Made by a program: the position numbers and the translations under genes. 10,979 nt of DNA from positions 1-10,979 of the forward strand of contig JAVEZY010000044.1 in the NCBI GenBank assembly GCA_034002745.1, read 5' to 3'. The stretch is from JAITWN01 sp034002745 (GTDB lineage Bacteria; Pseudomonadota; Gammaproteobacteria; SZUA-140). The notes under the pieces were generated by a model that worked only from the letters and a program-made list of their open reading frames with translations, made no database searches and was not told where the DNA came from. Positions 1-5,503 of the stretch are shown piece by piece (position 1 is the stretch's first letter; each line of letters starts with the position of its first letter).

Positions 1-14
1 CCCAACAGTTCCAT
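1..14 (-). CDS. 5' end of an unidentified gene leaving the window
   Basis: On the minus strand an ATG at 14-12 opens a frame reading M-E-L-L-G before the window ends. It is preceded by a good ribosome-binding site (AGGTGATC, about 4 bases before the ATG). The ATG at 28-26 is not usable because it meets a stop two codons later. The gene follows the RDF-like gene in the same direction, so it is probably part of the same island operon. Five codons are too few to name a product. Confidence 0.5.
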
Positions 15-31
15 GGTGATCACCTCATGTC

Positions 32-54
32 CTCTGCCTCAAAATGAGGCAGAG
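32..54. repeat. 10-bp perfect hairpin between two island genes
   Basis: CTCTGCCTCA (32-41) and TGAGGCAGAG (45-54) are perfect reverse complements around a 3-base AAA loop. The hairpin lies between the stop of the RDF-like gene and the ribosome-binding site of the next minus-strand gene. Neither strand has a U-run after the stem, so a classical terminator is unlikely. An mRNA-processing or attenuating stem, or a regulator operator, fits equally well. Confidence 0.5.
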
Positions 55-88
55 AGGTTAAACACCCTGGTCAGTCTTCAACCGGAAT

Positions 89-1045
89 TCACCCCGTTAG
101 ATGGTCAGTTTTCGGCCGGCGCCAACAGGTGACATCCACCGGCGCCTCCAGGTCGATGATCCATTGCGGCACGCGCACCGCGCGGCCCTGCTCGTCGATG
201 TAGGGCACATCCATCAACCGCTTGGTCAGGTAGAACGGCGTGCGCTCCCGGTCGAGGAAGCCGGAGATGGGCCCGCCGCGCAGGAAGCCCACGGTCTCGA
301 ACTTCTGGATCGCCCCGTTCATGGCGTAGAAGCTGTTGGTGTGCAGTTCGAACGCACTGATCGAGCGGATGCCGGGAATGAAGAACACGAAGCGGCCACT
401 CAGGTTGCACAGGCGCTGCTGGTATTCGGGGCAGGTTTCAGGCTCGCAGCGGCCGCCGTTGTCCTCGCGTGGCATCGTCTTGCGCCCGCCGAAGAGGCGG
501 ATGGTGCGTCGGCCGGTCGAGTCCACCGGCACCGGCGCGTGGCACATGCAATGGCGCGTGCGGCCGTCGGCCGAGTATTGCGACCAGTAGCGCTTCTCGT
601 GCGTGCCCCAGGCCGCCAGTTCGTGGGGCATCACGGCCGGCCAGTGATCGGACGGGAAGACCACCGGGAAACGGTACAGGCGCCAGCCTTCGCCCCGATC
701 CTCGGTATGGGCGTCCAGAATCGCGCGGGCGGTCTCGGGATTGGGGAAGTCCTGCGCCCGCACGGTGAACCAAGGAACGTTGCGCGGTACCAGCGGGGCC
801 TTGAGGTCGGGCATGGCCGCGGCGATGGCGCGCTCGATCTGCTCGAAGGACTGGCCGGCGGCCACGCCCTGGTCGTAGATCGCCTTGGCCTTCGGCTCGC
901 CGGCGGCCTTCTTCGTGAGCACCTTGATGCCGGCGCGGATCTTGCCGCCGGTGGGAATGCGGACCGGGCCCTGCCCGAGCAGGGTTGGCGGTGCGGCGGG
1001 GCCGCCCTGCACGGCAATCAAGGGATGGGGGTTGGGATGGGCCAT
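89..1045 (-). CDS. RDF-like / 'hydrolase or metal-binding protein' of integrative elements
   Basis: The 318-aa protein resembles the family annotated in proteobacterial ICEs as hydrolase or metal-binding protein, related to Gp3-like recombination directionality factors. It has a low-complexity N-terminus (about 1-60), then a compact body with the PWFTVRAQDFP and FPSDHWPAVMPHEL blocks, a cysteine-rich centre (C166, C168, C200, C205, C213) that could bind a metal, and a conserved-looking segment around FELHTNSFYAMN. I chose the ATG at 1045 because AGGAG lies 7 bases upstream. An in-frame ATG at 1060 contains that AGGAG within its own codons. It is divergent from the IHF-like gene and is followed by another minus-strand gene. 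The family assignment is from memory of conserved blocks; a role in controlling excision is inference. Confidence 0.65.
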   Translation of the reverse strand: MAHPNPHPLIAVQGGPAAPPTLLGQGPVRIPTGGKIRAGIKVLTKKAAGEPKAKAIYDQGVAAGQSFEQIERAIAAAMPDLKAPLVPRNVPWFTVRAQDFPNPETARAILDAHTEDRGEGWRLYRFPVVFPSDHWPAVMPHELAAWGTHEKRYWSQYSADGRTRHCMCHAPVPVDSTGRRTIRLFGGRKTMPREDNGGRCEPETCPEYQQRLCNLSGRFVFFIPGIRSISAFELHTNSFYAMNGAIQKFETVGFLRGGPISGFLDRERTPFYLTKRLMDVPYIDEQGRAVRVPQWIIDLEAPVDVTCWRRPKTDHLTG

Positions 1046-1148
1046 GGCGGCGCTCCTCATGAATATCGGGACGATTCCGACGATTCATGTTCGCGCCGCT
1101 TTCCTGCACCTCAACCCCACGCAGATCCTTGTCGCGGACGGCTGCGGT

Positions 1149-1154
1149 TAAAAT
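1149..1154 (+). promoter_or_regulatory. Candidate -10 element placing +1 on the IHF-like start codon
   Basis: TAAAAT matches the -10 consensus at five of six positions. Its last base is 7 bases before the A of the ATG at 1161, so transcription would start at or next to the start codon. No convincing -35 is visible: TTGTCG at 1129-1134 has a spacer of only 14. No Shine-Dalgarno sequence precedes 1161. A minimal ORF, ATG at 1153 to TGA at 1162-1164, overlaps the start. Confidence 0.3.
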
Positions 1155-1160
1155 GCCGCC

Positions 1161-1445
1161 ATGATTCGCTCCGAACTCGCCGCCCACCTGGCCGAACGCT
1201 TTCCACAACTCGTGCAGGAGGATGCCGAGATGTCGGTGGCCGTGATTCTCAACGCCATCCGCGCCACCCTGAGCCGCGGCGACCGGGTCGAGATTCGCGG
1301 ATTCGGCAGCTTCAACCTGCATCGCCGGCCTTCGCGCAAGGCGCACAACCCGAGAACCGGCGAGCCGGTGGTGGTCCCGGCGAAGTGGGTGCCCACCTTC
1401 AAGGCGGGCAAGGAATTGCGCCAACGGGTGACGACGACGGACTGA
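1161..1445 (+). CDS. IHF-beta-like HU/IHF family DNA-bending protein
   Basis: This is a 94-aa member of the HU/IHF family and most like the IHF beta chain. It shows an N-terminal helical dimerisation region starting MIRSELAAHLAERF, the central IEIRGFGSF-type motif (EIRGFGSF at 44-51), the beta-arm with HNPRTG, whose P64 matches the DNA-intercalating proline, and the C-terminal FKAGKELR helix. Length is normal for the family. It is encoded on the opposite strand inside a minus-strand island block, which suggests an element-borne paralogue rather than the housekeeping ihfB. Host IHF is a known cofactor of tyrosine-recombinase integration and excision, so a private copy beside excision-type genes is sensible; that link is inference. 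Weak or absent ribosome-binding site. Confidence 0.88.
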   Translation: MIRSELAAHLAERFPQLVQEDAEMSVAVILNAIRATLSRGDRVEIRGFGSFNLHRRPSRKAHNPRTGEPVVVPAKWVPTFKAGKELRQRVTTTD

Positions 1446-1476
1446 TCGCCGCCCCGATCGCCGGCTGCGGAGCCTT

Positions 1477-2682
1477 TCAGCGCGAACCGTCGACATCCTT
1501 CAACGGCGGCATCGGCTGATCCGTCCACCACACCCAGGCGTCCTTGCACGCCGCGACCGCCTTCTCCTTCTCCGTCCGTTCCCTGGCGTCCATGAAGGGG
1601 CTGACGACGTGCAGGGGGATCGGGGCCGGCCCGGCGTCGAGCAGCAAGGCATTGGGAAACGGCGCGACCGAGCGGGCGTCATAGCGCAAAGGCTTGATGA
1701 AGCGGCGTTGCCGCTCGACCAGGGCGTCGATCAAGGGCAGTTCATGCACGCCTTCGAGCGGAATCCAGTGCGCGCTCGTCAACATCAGGCTGGCCGCCTC
1801 GATCTCGTAGGTGTATTCGCGGCGGGCGCGGATCAGCGCGGCCATGACCAAGCGCAGCGGGTGCGCGGTGTCGGCGTCGCGCGCCTCGAACAGCGGTGCG
1901 AAGACCCGCTCGATCCGCGTCCAGCTGCGGGCCGCGATCAGCAGCGGCGCATCCGGCATGTGACGAATCCAGACCCGGCGCCCCTGTACCGTGGCGTCGC
2001 TCGCCTTGAATTCGCCGATCACCAAGGCCAGGGGCGTCCGGCCCTCGCTGGGGCGCAGCACGGCCAGCTTCTCTCGCCGGCGCCGCGCAGCCTCGGCCTT
2101 GGCGTGCTCGCTGAAGGGTTCGGGCACGTACAGGCGCTGGGCCAGCGGCAATCCCTTCACGGTGATGTCCTCCGCGGCCTCCAGCAGGTACTTGCGCAGC
2201 ACCCCCTGGTTGCGCTTGCCCGCCATCGCCGGGCTCCAGCGATTGAAGCCGGCGCGCTCGAACAGGAAATGCAGCACGGCCCGCAGCGTCATGCGCCGGC
2301 ACGGCACGCCCACTTCCGCCGCCTCCTGCGGCTCGCTGTGCGGCACGCCCGGCCCGATCATCCGCGTCCAGGGAAAATCCACGCGCAACTCGACCCGGCC
2401 CGGCTCCGGTTCCAGCACGGCTTCGCCCAACAGTTCAGCCAGCCCCGAATGCTGGAGTTCGGGCTCGTAGGACGGGCAGGCCGGATGGTGGGCACTGCCG
2501 CTGTCCGGCATGCGCTTGATCACGTACAGGCGGTGCCGCGCCACGTACATCTCCACACCTTGCGCCACGCACAGGCAGCGAGGCCGTTCGTGCGTGTCGT
2601 AGACCTGGGCGAGCATGTCCTGCAGTTGCGGATCGCCGGCGCCGATCACCTGGCCCCGGATGGCAAAGCGCTGCTGCTCCAT
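1477..2682 (-). CDS. DUF1173 family protein of ICEs and plasmids
   Basis: The 401-aa protein matches the DUF1173 pattern found on Agrobacterium-type plasmids and proteobacterial ICEs. An N-terminal segment has C36-x-C38 (RCLC), then the GVEMYV and YVIKRMPDSG blocks and an HHPACPSYEPE block (H65, H66, C69) that together look like a degenerate zinc ribbon. A helical middle region and a WSPAM/GKRNQGVLRKYL block around 150-165 follow. Biochemical function is unknown for the family. The ATG is only 6 bases after the stop of the recombinase-like gene (TGA, five bases, ATG) and has no clear Shine-Dalgarno, so translational coupling is likely. It runs convergent to the IHF-like gene with 31 bases between the two stops. 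Confidence 0.8.
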   Translation of the reverse strand: MEQQRFAIRGQVIGAGDPQLQDMLAQVYDTHERPRCLCVAQGVEMYVARHRLYVIKRMPDSGSAHHPACPSYEPELQHSGLAELLGEAVLEPEPGRVELRVDFPWTRMIGPGVPHSEPQEAAEVGVPCRRMTLRAVLHFLFERAGFNRWSPAMAGKRNQGVLRKYLLEAAEDITVKGLPLAQRLYVPEPFSEHAKAEAARRRREKLAVLRPSEGRTPLALVIGEFKASDATVQGRRVWIRHMPDAPLLIAARSWTRIERVFAPLFEARDADTAHPLRLVMAALIRARREYTYEIEAASLMLTSAHWIPLEGVHELPLIDALVERQRRFIKPLRYDARSVAPFPNALLLDAGPAPIPLHVVSPFMDARERTEKEKAVAACKDAWVWWTDQPMPPLKDVDGSR

Positions 2683-2688
2683 GACCGT

Positions 2689-3633
2689 TCAGACCAGGTC
2701 GTCGAGGATTTCCGCCAACGTCGGCCGGGGCCGGGGCAGCAGTTCGCGCACCGCGCTGCGCTCGCCGATGCCGAGAACTAGGCCCACCTGGTCCTCATCG
2801 GCGCCGCGTTCGTACATCCGCGCCATCAGCGTCAGGCGTGCCGACTGCGCGCTCAGCCCCTTGAGTTCGGCGTAGCGGAACAGCTTGCGGTAGGTTTCCA
2901 GCAGGGCACGGCAGACGTGGCGGTTCTGCCCGGGCGCATCGTTGTTGGGTGCGACCCTGTAAGGTTCGCCACTCGGGGAAAGGAAGAGCCGGCTGTCCGG
3001 GTCCAGGCCGCGGTAGGCATCCGGCGCCCCCAAGCCATGCACGTCCCTGCACCGCTCGCGAAGGTAGGCGTCCAGCGCATCGTCGAGCCGCTGGCTGCTG
3101 AAGTAGAGCGGTCGTGGCTTGCCGTAGATGGCGGCCTCGGCGCGCAGTTCGGACACCCGACGCACGCTGCCGTCGGGTTCGAGGTAGTCGCGCACGTCGA
3201 GCCGGGCGATCTCGAGCGGGCGCAGGCCGGTGGCGAACAGCAGGTAGTACAGGGCCAGGTCGTGCCAGGTGCGGCTGGTGCGGCCCTTGATGCGCACCGC
3301 CCCCTGGGCCACCTCCGGCGGTGATAGCACGCGTGCCGGACGGGCGGCAGCCGGCGGCAACGGCTCGAAATCCGCCAGCGCGACGCGAATGGCATCGCGG
3401 TGCTGGCGCAGCCGCCGCACGAAGGCCGCGCCTTCTTCCTTGAGGCCGTCCACACCCACCACCTGGGTGAGTTGAACGGCAACGGACTTGATGCGCCGCT
3501 CGACCGCCGTGCGAGAAATGCCAAAGCGCCCCGCCACCGTCTCGTAGGTCTCGCCGTCAATGACGGCACGGAGCATCTCGACCGACTGCAATGCGTTCTC
3601 GAGGGGTATGCCGGCCTCCTGGCTGTCCTGCAT
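2689..3633 (-). CDS. HTH plus degenerate tyrosine-recombinase-like protein
   Basis: The N-terminus (about 26-57, including ETVAGRFGISRTAVERRI) is a helix-turn-helix. From about 105 it resembles a tyrosine recombinase catalytic domain: LALYYLLFATGLRPLEIARL carries Arg I (R138), and GLSAQSARLTLMARMYERGAD resembles the HxxR helix with Arg II (R266), but the His is Gln (Q263). The usual LGH reads LGI, and no tyrosine follows in the last 40 residues (RELLPRPRPTLAEIL). The protein therefore lacks the expected nucleophile and may act as a regulator or accessory factor. I prefer the ATG at 3633 because GGGGAG lies 9 bases upstream; in-frame ATG at 3657 and GTG at 3666 are alternatives with poor sites. 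It is co-directional with AlpA upstream and coupled to DUF1173 downstream. Confidence 0.72.
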   Translation of the reverse strand: MQDSQEAGIPLENALQSVEMLRAVIDGETYETVAGRFGISRTAVERRIKSVAVQLTQVVGVDGLKEEGAAFVRRLRQHRDAIRVALADFEPLPPAAARPARVLSPPEVAQGAVRIKGRTSRTWHDLALYYLLFATGLRPLEIARLDVRDYLEPDGSVRRVSELRAEAAIYGKPRPLYFSSQRLDDALDAYLRERCRDVHGLGAPDAYRGLDPDSRLFLSPSGEPYRVAPNNDAPGQNRHVCRALLETYRKLFRYAELKGLSAQSARLTLMARMYERGADEDQVGLVLGIGERSAVRELLPRPRPTLAEILDDLV

Positions 3634-3741
3634 GATCTGCATCTCCCCCACTGACATCTCGACCACGATCAGCCCGAATGTTTGGGCACCGCGACACCTT
3701 CACCAAGCCGGAATCGCCGGAAAAACATCGGGATTTCGGGA

Positions 3742-4011
3742 TCAGGCCGATTGGCCCTGTTGCGAGATCCATTGGCGAATGTCTTCGGCGCGCCACACGG
3801 TCACCCCCGCCGACAGCTTGATGGGCGCGGGAAAGGTGCGTGCCTGGATGCGCCGCCACAGCGTCGACTTGGAAATGGGCACGAGTGCCAGCACCTTGGG
3901 CTGGCGCAGGAACCCGGTCTCGGGCAATGCCAGAGTCGAGACCGAGGTGGCGGACGCAGGAAGCGTGTTGGAAGTCGCCGTAACAGCGACGCGGGGACGG
4001 ATGTTGGGCAT
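3742..4011 (-). CDS. AlpA-family phage/ICE regulator (excisionase-like HTH)
   Basis: The 89-aa product has a disordered N-terminal 30 residues followed by a typical AlpA/MerR-like winged HTH: GFLRQPKVLALVPISKSTLWRRI (33-55), a turn with FPAPIKLSAG, and VWRAEDIRQWI. This arrangement is diagnostic of AlpA/Xis-like proteins, which activate integrase genes or act as excisionases. The ATG at 4011 is preceded by GAGGT with about 6 bases spacing. Upstream is an inverted repeat at 4119-4147 that could be its operator. It is the first gene of the minus-strand series AlpA, recombinase-like, DUF1173. Whether it regulates transcription or excision cannot be told from sequence. Confidence 0.85.
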   Translation of the reverse strand: MPNIRPRVAVTATSNTLPASATSVSTLALPETGFLRQPKVLALVPISKSTLWRRIQARTFPAPIKLSAGVTVWRAEDIRQWISQQGQSA

Positions 4012-4118
4012 GAGCGGACCTCGTCACGGCTGGCGCCGGTAAAGGACATGACCTGCTCCGTCGCGGCTGCGCTAGGTCAGGATGGCGCAAGCCGATAGGG
4101 AACGCAAAACTCGACAGT

Positions 4119-4147
4119 ATGCCGTTGGCGTCCCGATTGAACGGCAT
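4119..4147. promoter_or_regulatory. Inverted repeat upstream of alpA-like gene, candidate operator
   Basis: ATGCCGTT (4119-4126) and AACGGCAT (4140-4147) are perfect 8-bp inverted copies separated by 13 bases, so the arm centres are 21 bases apart (two helical turns). The site lies about 110 bases upstream of the AlpA-type start codon. A dimeric repressor or the AlpA protein itself could bind here; no promoter could be placed with confidence. Confidence 0.35.
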
Positions 4148-4499
4148 CGAAGAATGAAAGCAAGAGAAAGCCCTACCCCAGGCCGGCCAAGGGCAGGCTG
4201 TACCGGTTAGATCAACTGACCTGCAATTGCGCGGTACCGGAAGTACGACAGCAGATCCTGGGATACGAGGCAGGTATCGACTGCGACGCCGCCATGAAGA
4301 TGGCAGAAACGCCCACCGATGTGATTCGAACACATGTGGGACATGTGGAAACGATAGTGAGAGCCGCAGGCCTGCACAAGACATTCCACGATGCACCTGA
4401 CGAAAGAGGTTCGAATCCTCCGGGCGTTGAAGGTGGTAGCAGCGGTACCCCGATCTTTCCACATACGGGATCCCATCCTCGTTTTGAGCGGCAACGTCG

Positions 4500-4533
4500 A
4501 TGTGCAGACCATCCGTCTGGATGGTCTGCACAT
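4500..4533. repeat. Perfect 15-bp stem hairpin with GTCT loop
   Basis: ATGTGCAGACCATCC (4500-4514) is perfectly inverted as GGATGGTCTGCACAT (4519-4533) around the 4-base loop GTCT. On the plus strand it is followed only by TTTG, a poor U-tract, so a strong intrinsic terminator is doubtful. A recombination or attachment-site arm, a transfer-related site, or a structured RNA are alternatives. Confidence 0.6.
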
Positions 4534-4596
4534 TTGATGCTACCCGTGATATGAAAGGAAACGGATTCGCTACCCGCATTGTAAATTTTTTCTTTC

Positions 4597-4612
4597 TTGA
4601 TCAGTTGATCAA
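4597..4612. repeat. Short palindrome TTGATCA-GT-TGATCAA
   Basis: Seven-base arms TTGATCA (4597-4603) and TGATCAA (4606-4612) flank two bases, next to an AT-rich run at 4580-4596. A related sequence GATCAACTGA occurs inverted at 4210-4219. The half-sites resemble FNR/ANR half-sites, but the gap between TTGAT and ATCAA is 6 rather than 4, so an FNR site is unlikely. Confidence 0.4.
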
Positions 4613-4743
4613 GGCTACCTCTCACAGTGGAATTCACGACGCTGTGCCATATCTCAGGAGATGAATGCTCCGATCAAGGCTGGGATGGTTGAAGTACCCA
4701 TTTGCGCGACACCGCCATCCATAAGTCCGGTGCGTACGACTCC

Positions 4744-4751
4744 AGTCATTC
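4744..4751. repeat. Left 8-bp target-site duplication (AGTCATTC)
   Basis: AGTCATTC directly abuts the left terminal repeat and is repeated exactly at 6537-6544 beyond the right terminal repeat. Eight-base duplications are characteristic of IS1595-family transposition. Confidence 0.93.
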
Positions 4752-4778
4752 GGCGCTGTTCAGATAAAACGTGGATGA
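4752..4778 (+). repeat. Left terminal inverted repeat of the IS1595 element
   Basis: Reading inward, it begins GGCGCTGTTCAG and includes CGTGGATGA. Against the right end read inward from 6536, 22 of 27 positions match, with differences at positions 4, 5, 13, 15 and 18. Confidence 0.92.
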
Positions 4779-4813
4779 ACCCTGACCCGACCTGCGCCCG
4801 CCCGCCGCCAGTC

Positions 4814-4842
4814 TTGACATGAGCCAACTCCGTAGCTATATT
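4814..4842 (+). promoter_or_regulatory. Sigma-70 promoter of the toxin-antitoxin operon
   Basis: A perfect -35 TTGACA (4814-4819) is followed after exactly 17 bases by TATATT (4837-4842), which matches the -10 consensus at five of six positions. Predicted start is near 4849-4850, giving a leader of about 17 bases with AAGGAG at 4854-4859. The promoter lies wholly inside the transposon, so the operon is expressed wherever the element lands. Confidence 0.85.
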
Positions 4843-4866
4843 CAGAGCTAATTAAGGAGCTGAGCT
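4833..4866. promoter_or_regulatory. Repeated AGCT sites, candidate antitoxin operator
   Basis: AGCT occurs at 4834, 4846, 4858 and 4863; the first three are exactly 12 bases apart. TAGCT (4833-4837) and AGCTA (4846-4850) form an inverted repeat spanning the -10 box and start site. Phd/YefM antitoxins autoregulate through short palindromes overlapping the promoter, so this is the natural candidate operator; binding is inferred. Confidence 0.5.
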
Positions 4867-5118
4867 ATGCAAACGATTCTCACGGACATCACGGTCAGCA
4901 TGTCGGAGTTCAAGAAGAACCCCGCTTACGTGCTGCGCGAAGCGAACAGCCGCCCGGTGGCGGTCCTCAACCACAACAAGGCCGCCTTCTACATGGTGGA
5001 GCCGAAGCTGTTTCAGGCGATGGTAGAGGAGCTGGCCGACCAAGACCTGTATCGCACGGTGTTGGCTCGGGTTGCCGAGAAGGAGCAAGCCGTCGAGGTC
5101 GACATTGACGAAATCTGA
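4867..5118 (+). CDS. Type II antitoxin, Phd/YefM (StbD-like) family
   Basis: The 83-aa protein has the Phd/YefM fold signature: ITVSMSEFKKNPAYVLREA (9-26, helix that positions the DNA-binding dimer), then RPVAVLNHNKAAFYMVEPKLFQAMVEEL (29-56). The C-terminal tail (57-83), including DLYRTVLARVAEKEQ, should wrap and neutralise the toxin. AAGGAG lies about 7 bases upstream of the ATG. Its 3' end overlaps the toxin start, so expression is coupled. It should bind its own promoter to repress the operon and do so better with toxin bound, as known for this family. It is a passenger of the IS1595 element and would help keep the element in the host by post-segregational killing; that role is inference. 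Confidence 0.92.
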   Translation: MQTILTDITVSMSEFKKNPAYVLREANSRPVAVLNHNKAAFYMVEPKLFQAMVEELADQDLYRTVLARVAEKEQAVEVDIDEI

Positions 5119-5470
5119 GCCGTCGAGGAAATACAAGTACCGGCTCTTCTTCATCCCCTCTGCGTTGCAGGAGTGGCGTGACCTCGACGGTTCGGTGAAG
5201 GAGCCGTTGCGCAAGCTCCTGCGCAAGCGGTTGAACAACCCGCATGTCCCCGGCGGTGCGCTCCACGGGGAGCTTGAGGGCTACTACAAGATCAAGCTCA
5301 GGAAGCAGGGGTATCGGCTGGTCTACGGCGTGGAGGACGACGCGCTCATCGTAATGGTCATGGCAGTCGACAAGCGAGAGGACGGAGCGGTCTATCGCTC
5401 GGTTCTCGCGCGGCTCGCCGAAAAGGCCACCGAGCTGGCGAAGGCCGTCAAGGAAAGGCTCATCACGTAG
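5105..5470 (+). CDS. Type II toxin, RelE/ParE superfamily (RelE-like mRNA interferase)
   Basis: The product is 121 aa and aligns well with E. coli RelE: IPSALQEWRDLDGSVKEPLRKLL, then YKIKLRKQGYRLVY and AVDKREDGAVY. Residues equivalent to RelE K52, K54, R61, R81 and Y87 are present as K62, K64, R71, R91 and Y97, so ribosome-dependent mRNA cleavage is likely. It is about 25 residues longer than E. coli RelE, with a helical C-terminal tail (98-121). I take TTG at 5105 as start: GAGGT lies about 5 bases upstream, and the codon falls within the last codons of the antitoxin (overlap about 14 bases). A TTG at 5072 is in frame but less well supported. No ATG exists before the conserved core. It converges on the transposase gene, 33 bases away. 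Confidence 0.9.
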   Translation: MTKSEPSRKYKYRLFFIPSALQEWRDLDGSVKEPLRKLLRKRLNNPHVPGGALHGELEGYYKIKLRKQGYRLVYGVEDDALIVMVMAVDKREDGAVYRSVLARLAEKATELAKAVKERLIT

Positions 5471-5503
5471 GCGCCCTGCGGCAACGGCCTGTTCGCCCTC
5501 GGA

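Larger units (their letters stand above)
1..4011. mobile_element. Part of an integrative/conjugative element or genomic island
   Basis: Five consecutive genes (AlpA, recombinase-like, DUF1173, IHF-like, RDF-like) belong to families seen together in proteobacterial ICEs and islands, while genes from 6590 onward look chromosomal. The element continues beyond position 1. Its chromosomal junction is not proven; it should lie between about 4012 and 4743, a stretch rich in hairpins and repeats. No bona fide integrase or duplicated att site can be confirmed within the window. Confidence 0.55.
4012..4743. other. Gene-poor, lower-GC region with hairpins and repeats
   Basis: I see no convincing intact gene in these 732 bases. 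Visible structure: an 8-bp inverted repeat (4119-4147), two copies of GTACCGG 34 bases apart (4200, 4234), a bulged hairpin at 4312-4340 and a T-arm-like hairpin at 4405-4421, a 15-bp perfect hairpin at 4500-4533, three GCTACC copies (4539, 4569, 4614) with one inverted copy (4435), and a palindrome at 4597-4612. Minus-strand reading frames contain coding-like stretches in different frames, so it may include a decayed gene. It probably contains the island/chromosome junction. Confidence 0.6.

Noticed and set aside
101..1519. Long plus-strand frame of 472 codons opposite the RDF-like gene and through the IHF-like gene
   Set aside because: It is rich in His, Arg, Gly and Ala with no family features, overlaps two recognisable genes in other frames, and is typical of antisense open frames in GC-rich DNA.
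4308..4428. A complete tRNA gene
   Set aside because: T-arm-like hairpins and a 7-bp closing helix are present, but there is no D-arm, anticodon arm or CCA, and the span of 121 bases is too long.
3557..4579. 340-codon minus-strand frame covering the AlpA and junction regions
   Set aside because: It overlaps the AlpA gene in another frame and only a short part (about 4390-4545) looks protein-like, which I treat as possible decayed sequence instead.
4597..4612. FNR/ANR binding site
   Set aside because: Both half-sites are good but the gap is 6 bases instead of the required 4, and no suitably placed promoter is seen.
4661..4822. 53-codon plus-strand small ORF after GGAG
   Set aside because: The GGAG directly abuts the ATG, the product is proline-rich without a recognisable pattern, and the frame crosses the transposon boundary at 4752, so it is a chance product of the insertion.
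5072..5104. Upstream TTG start for the RelE-like toxin
   Set aside because: It would add 11 residues unlike RelE and has no clear ribosome-binding site; the TTG at 5105 has GAGGT at good spacing and aligns better with the family start.
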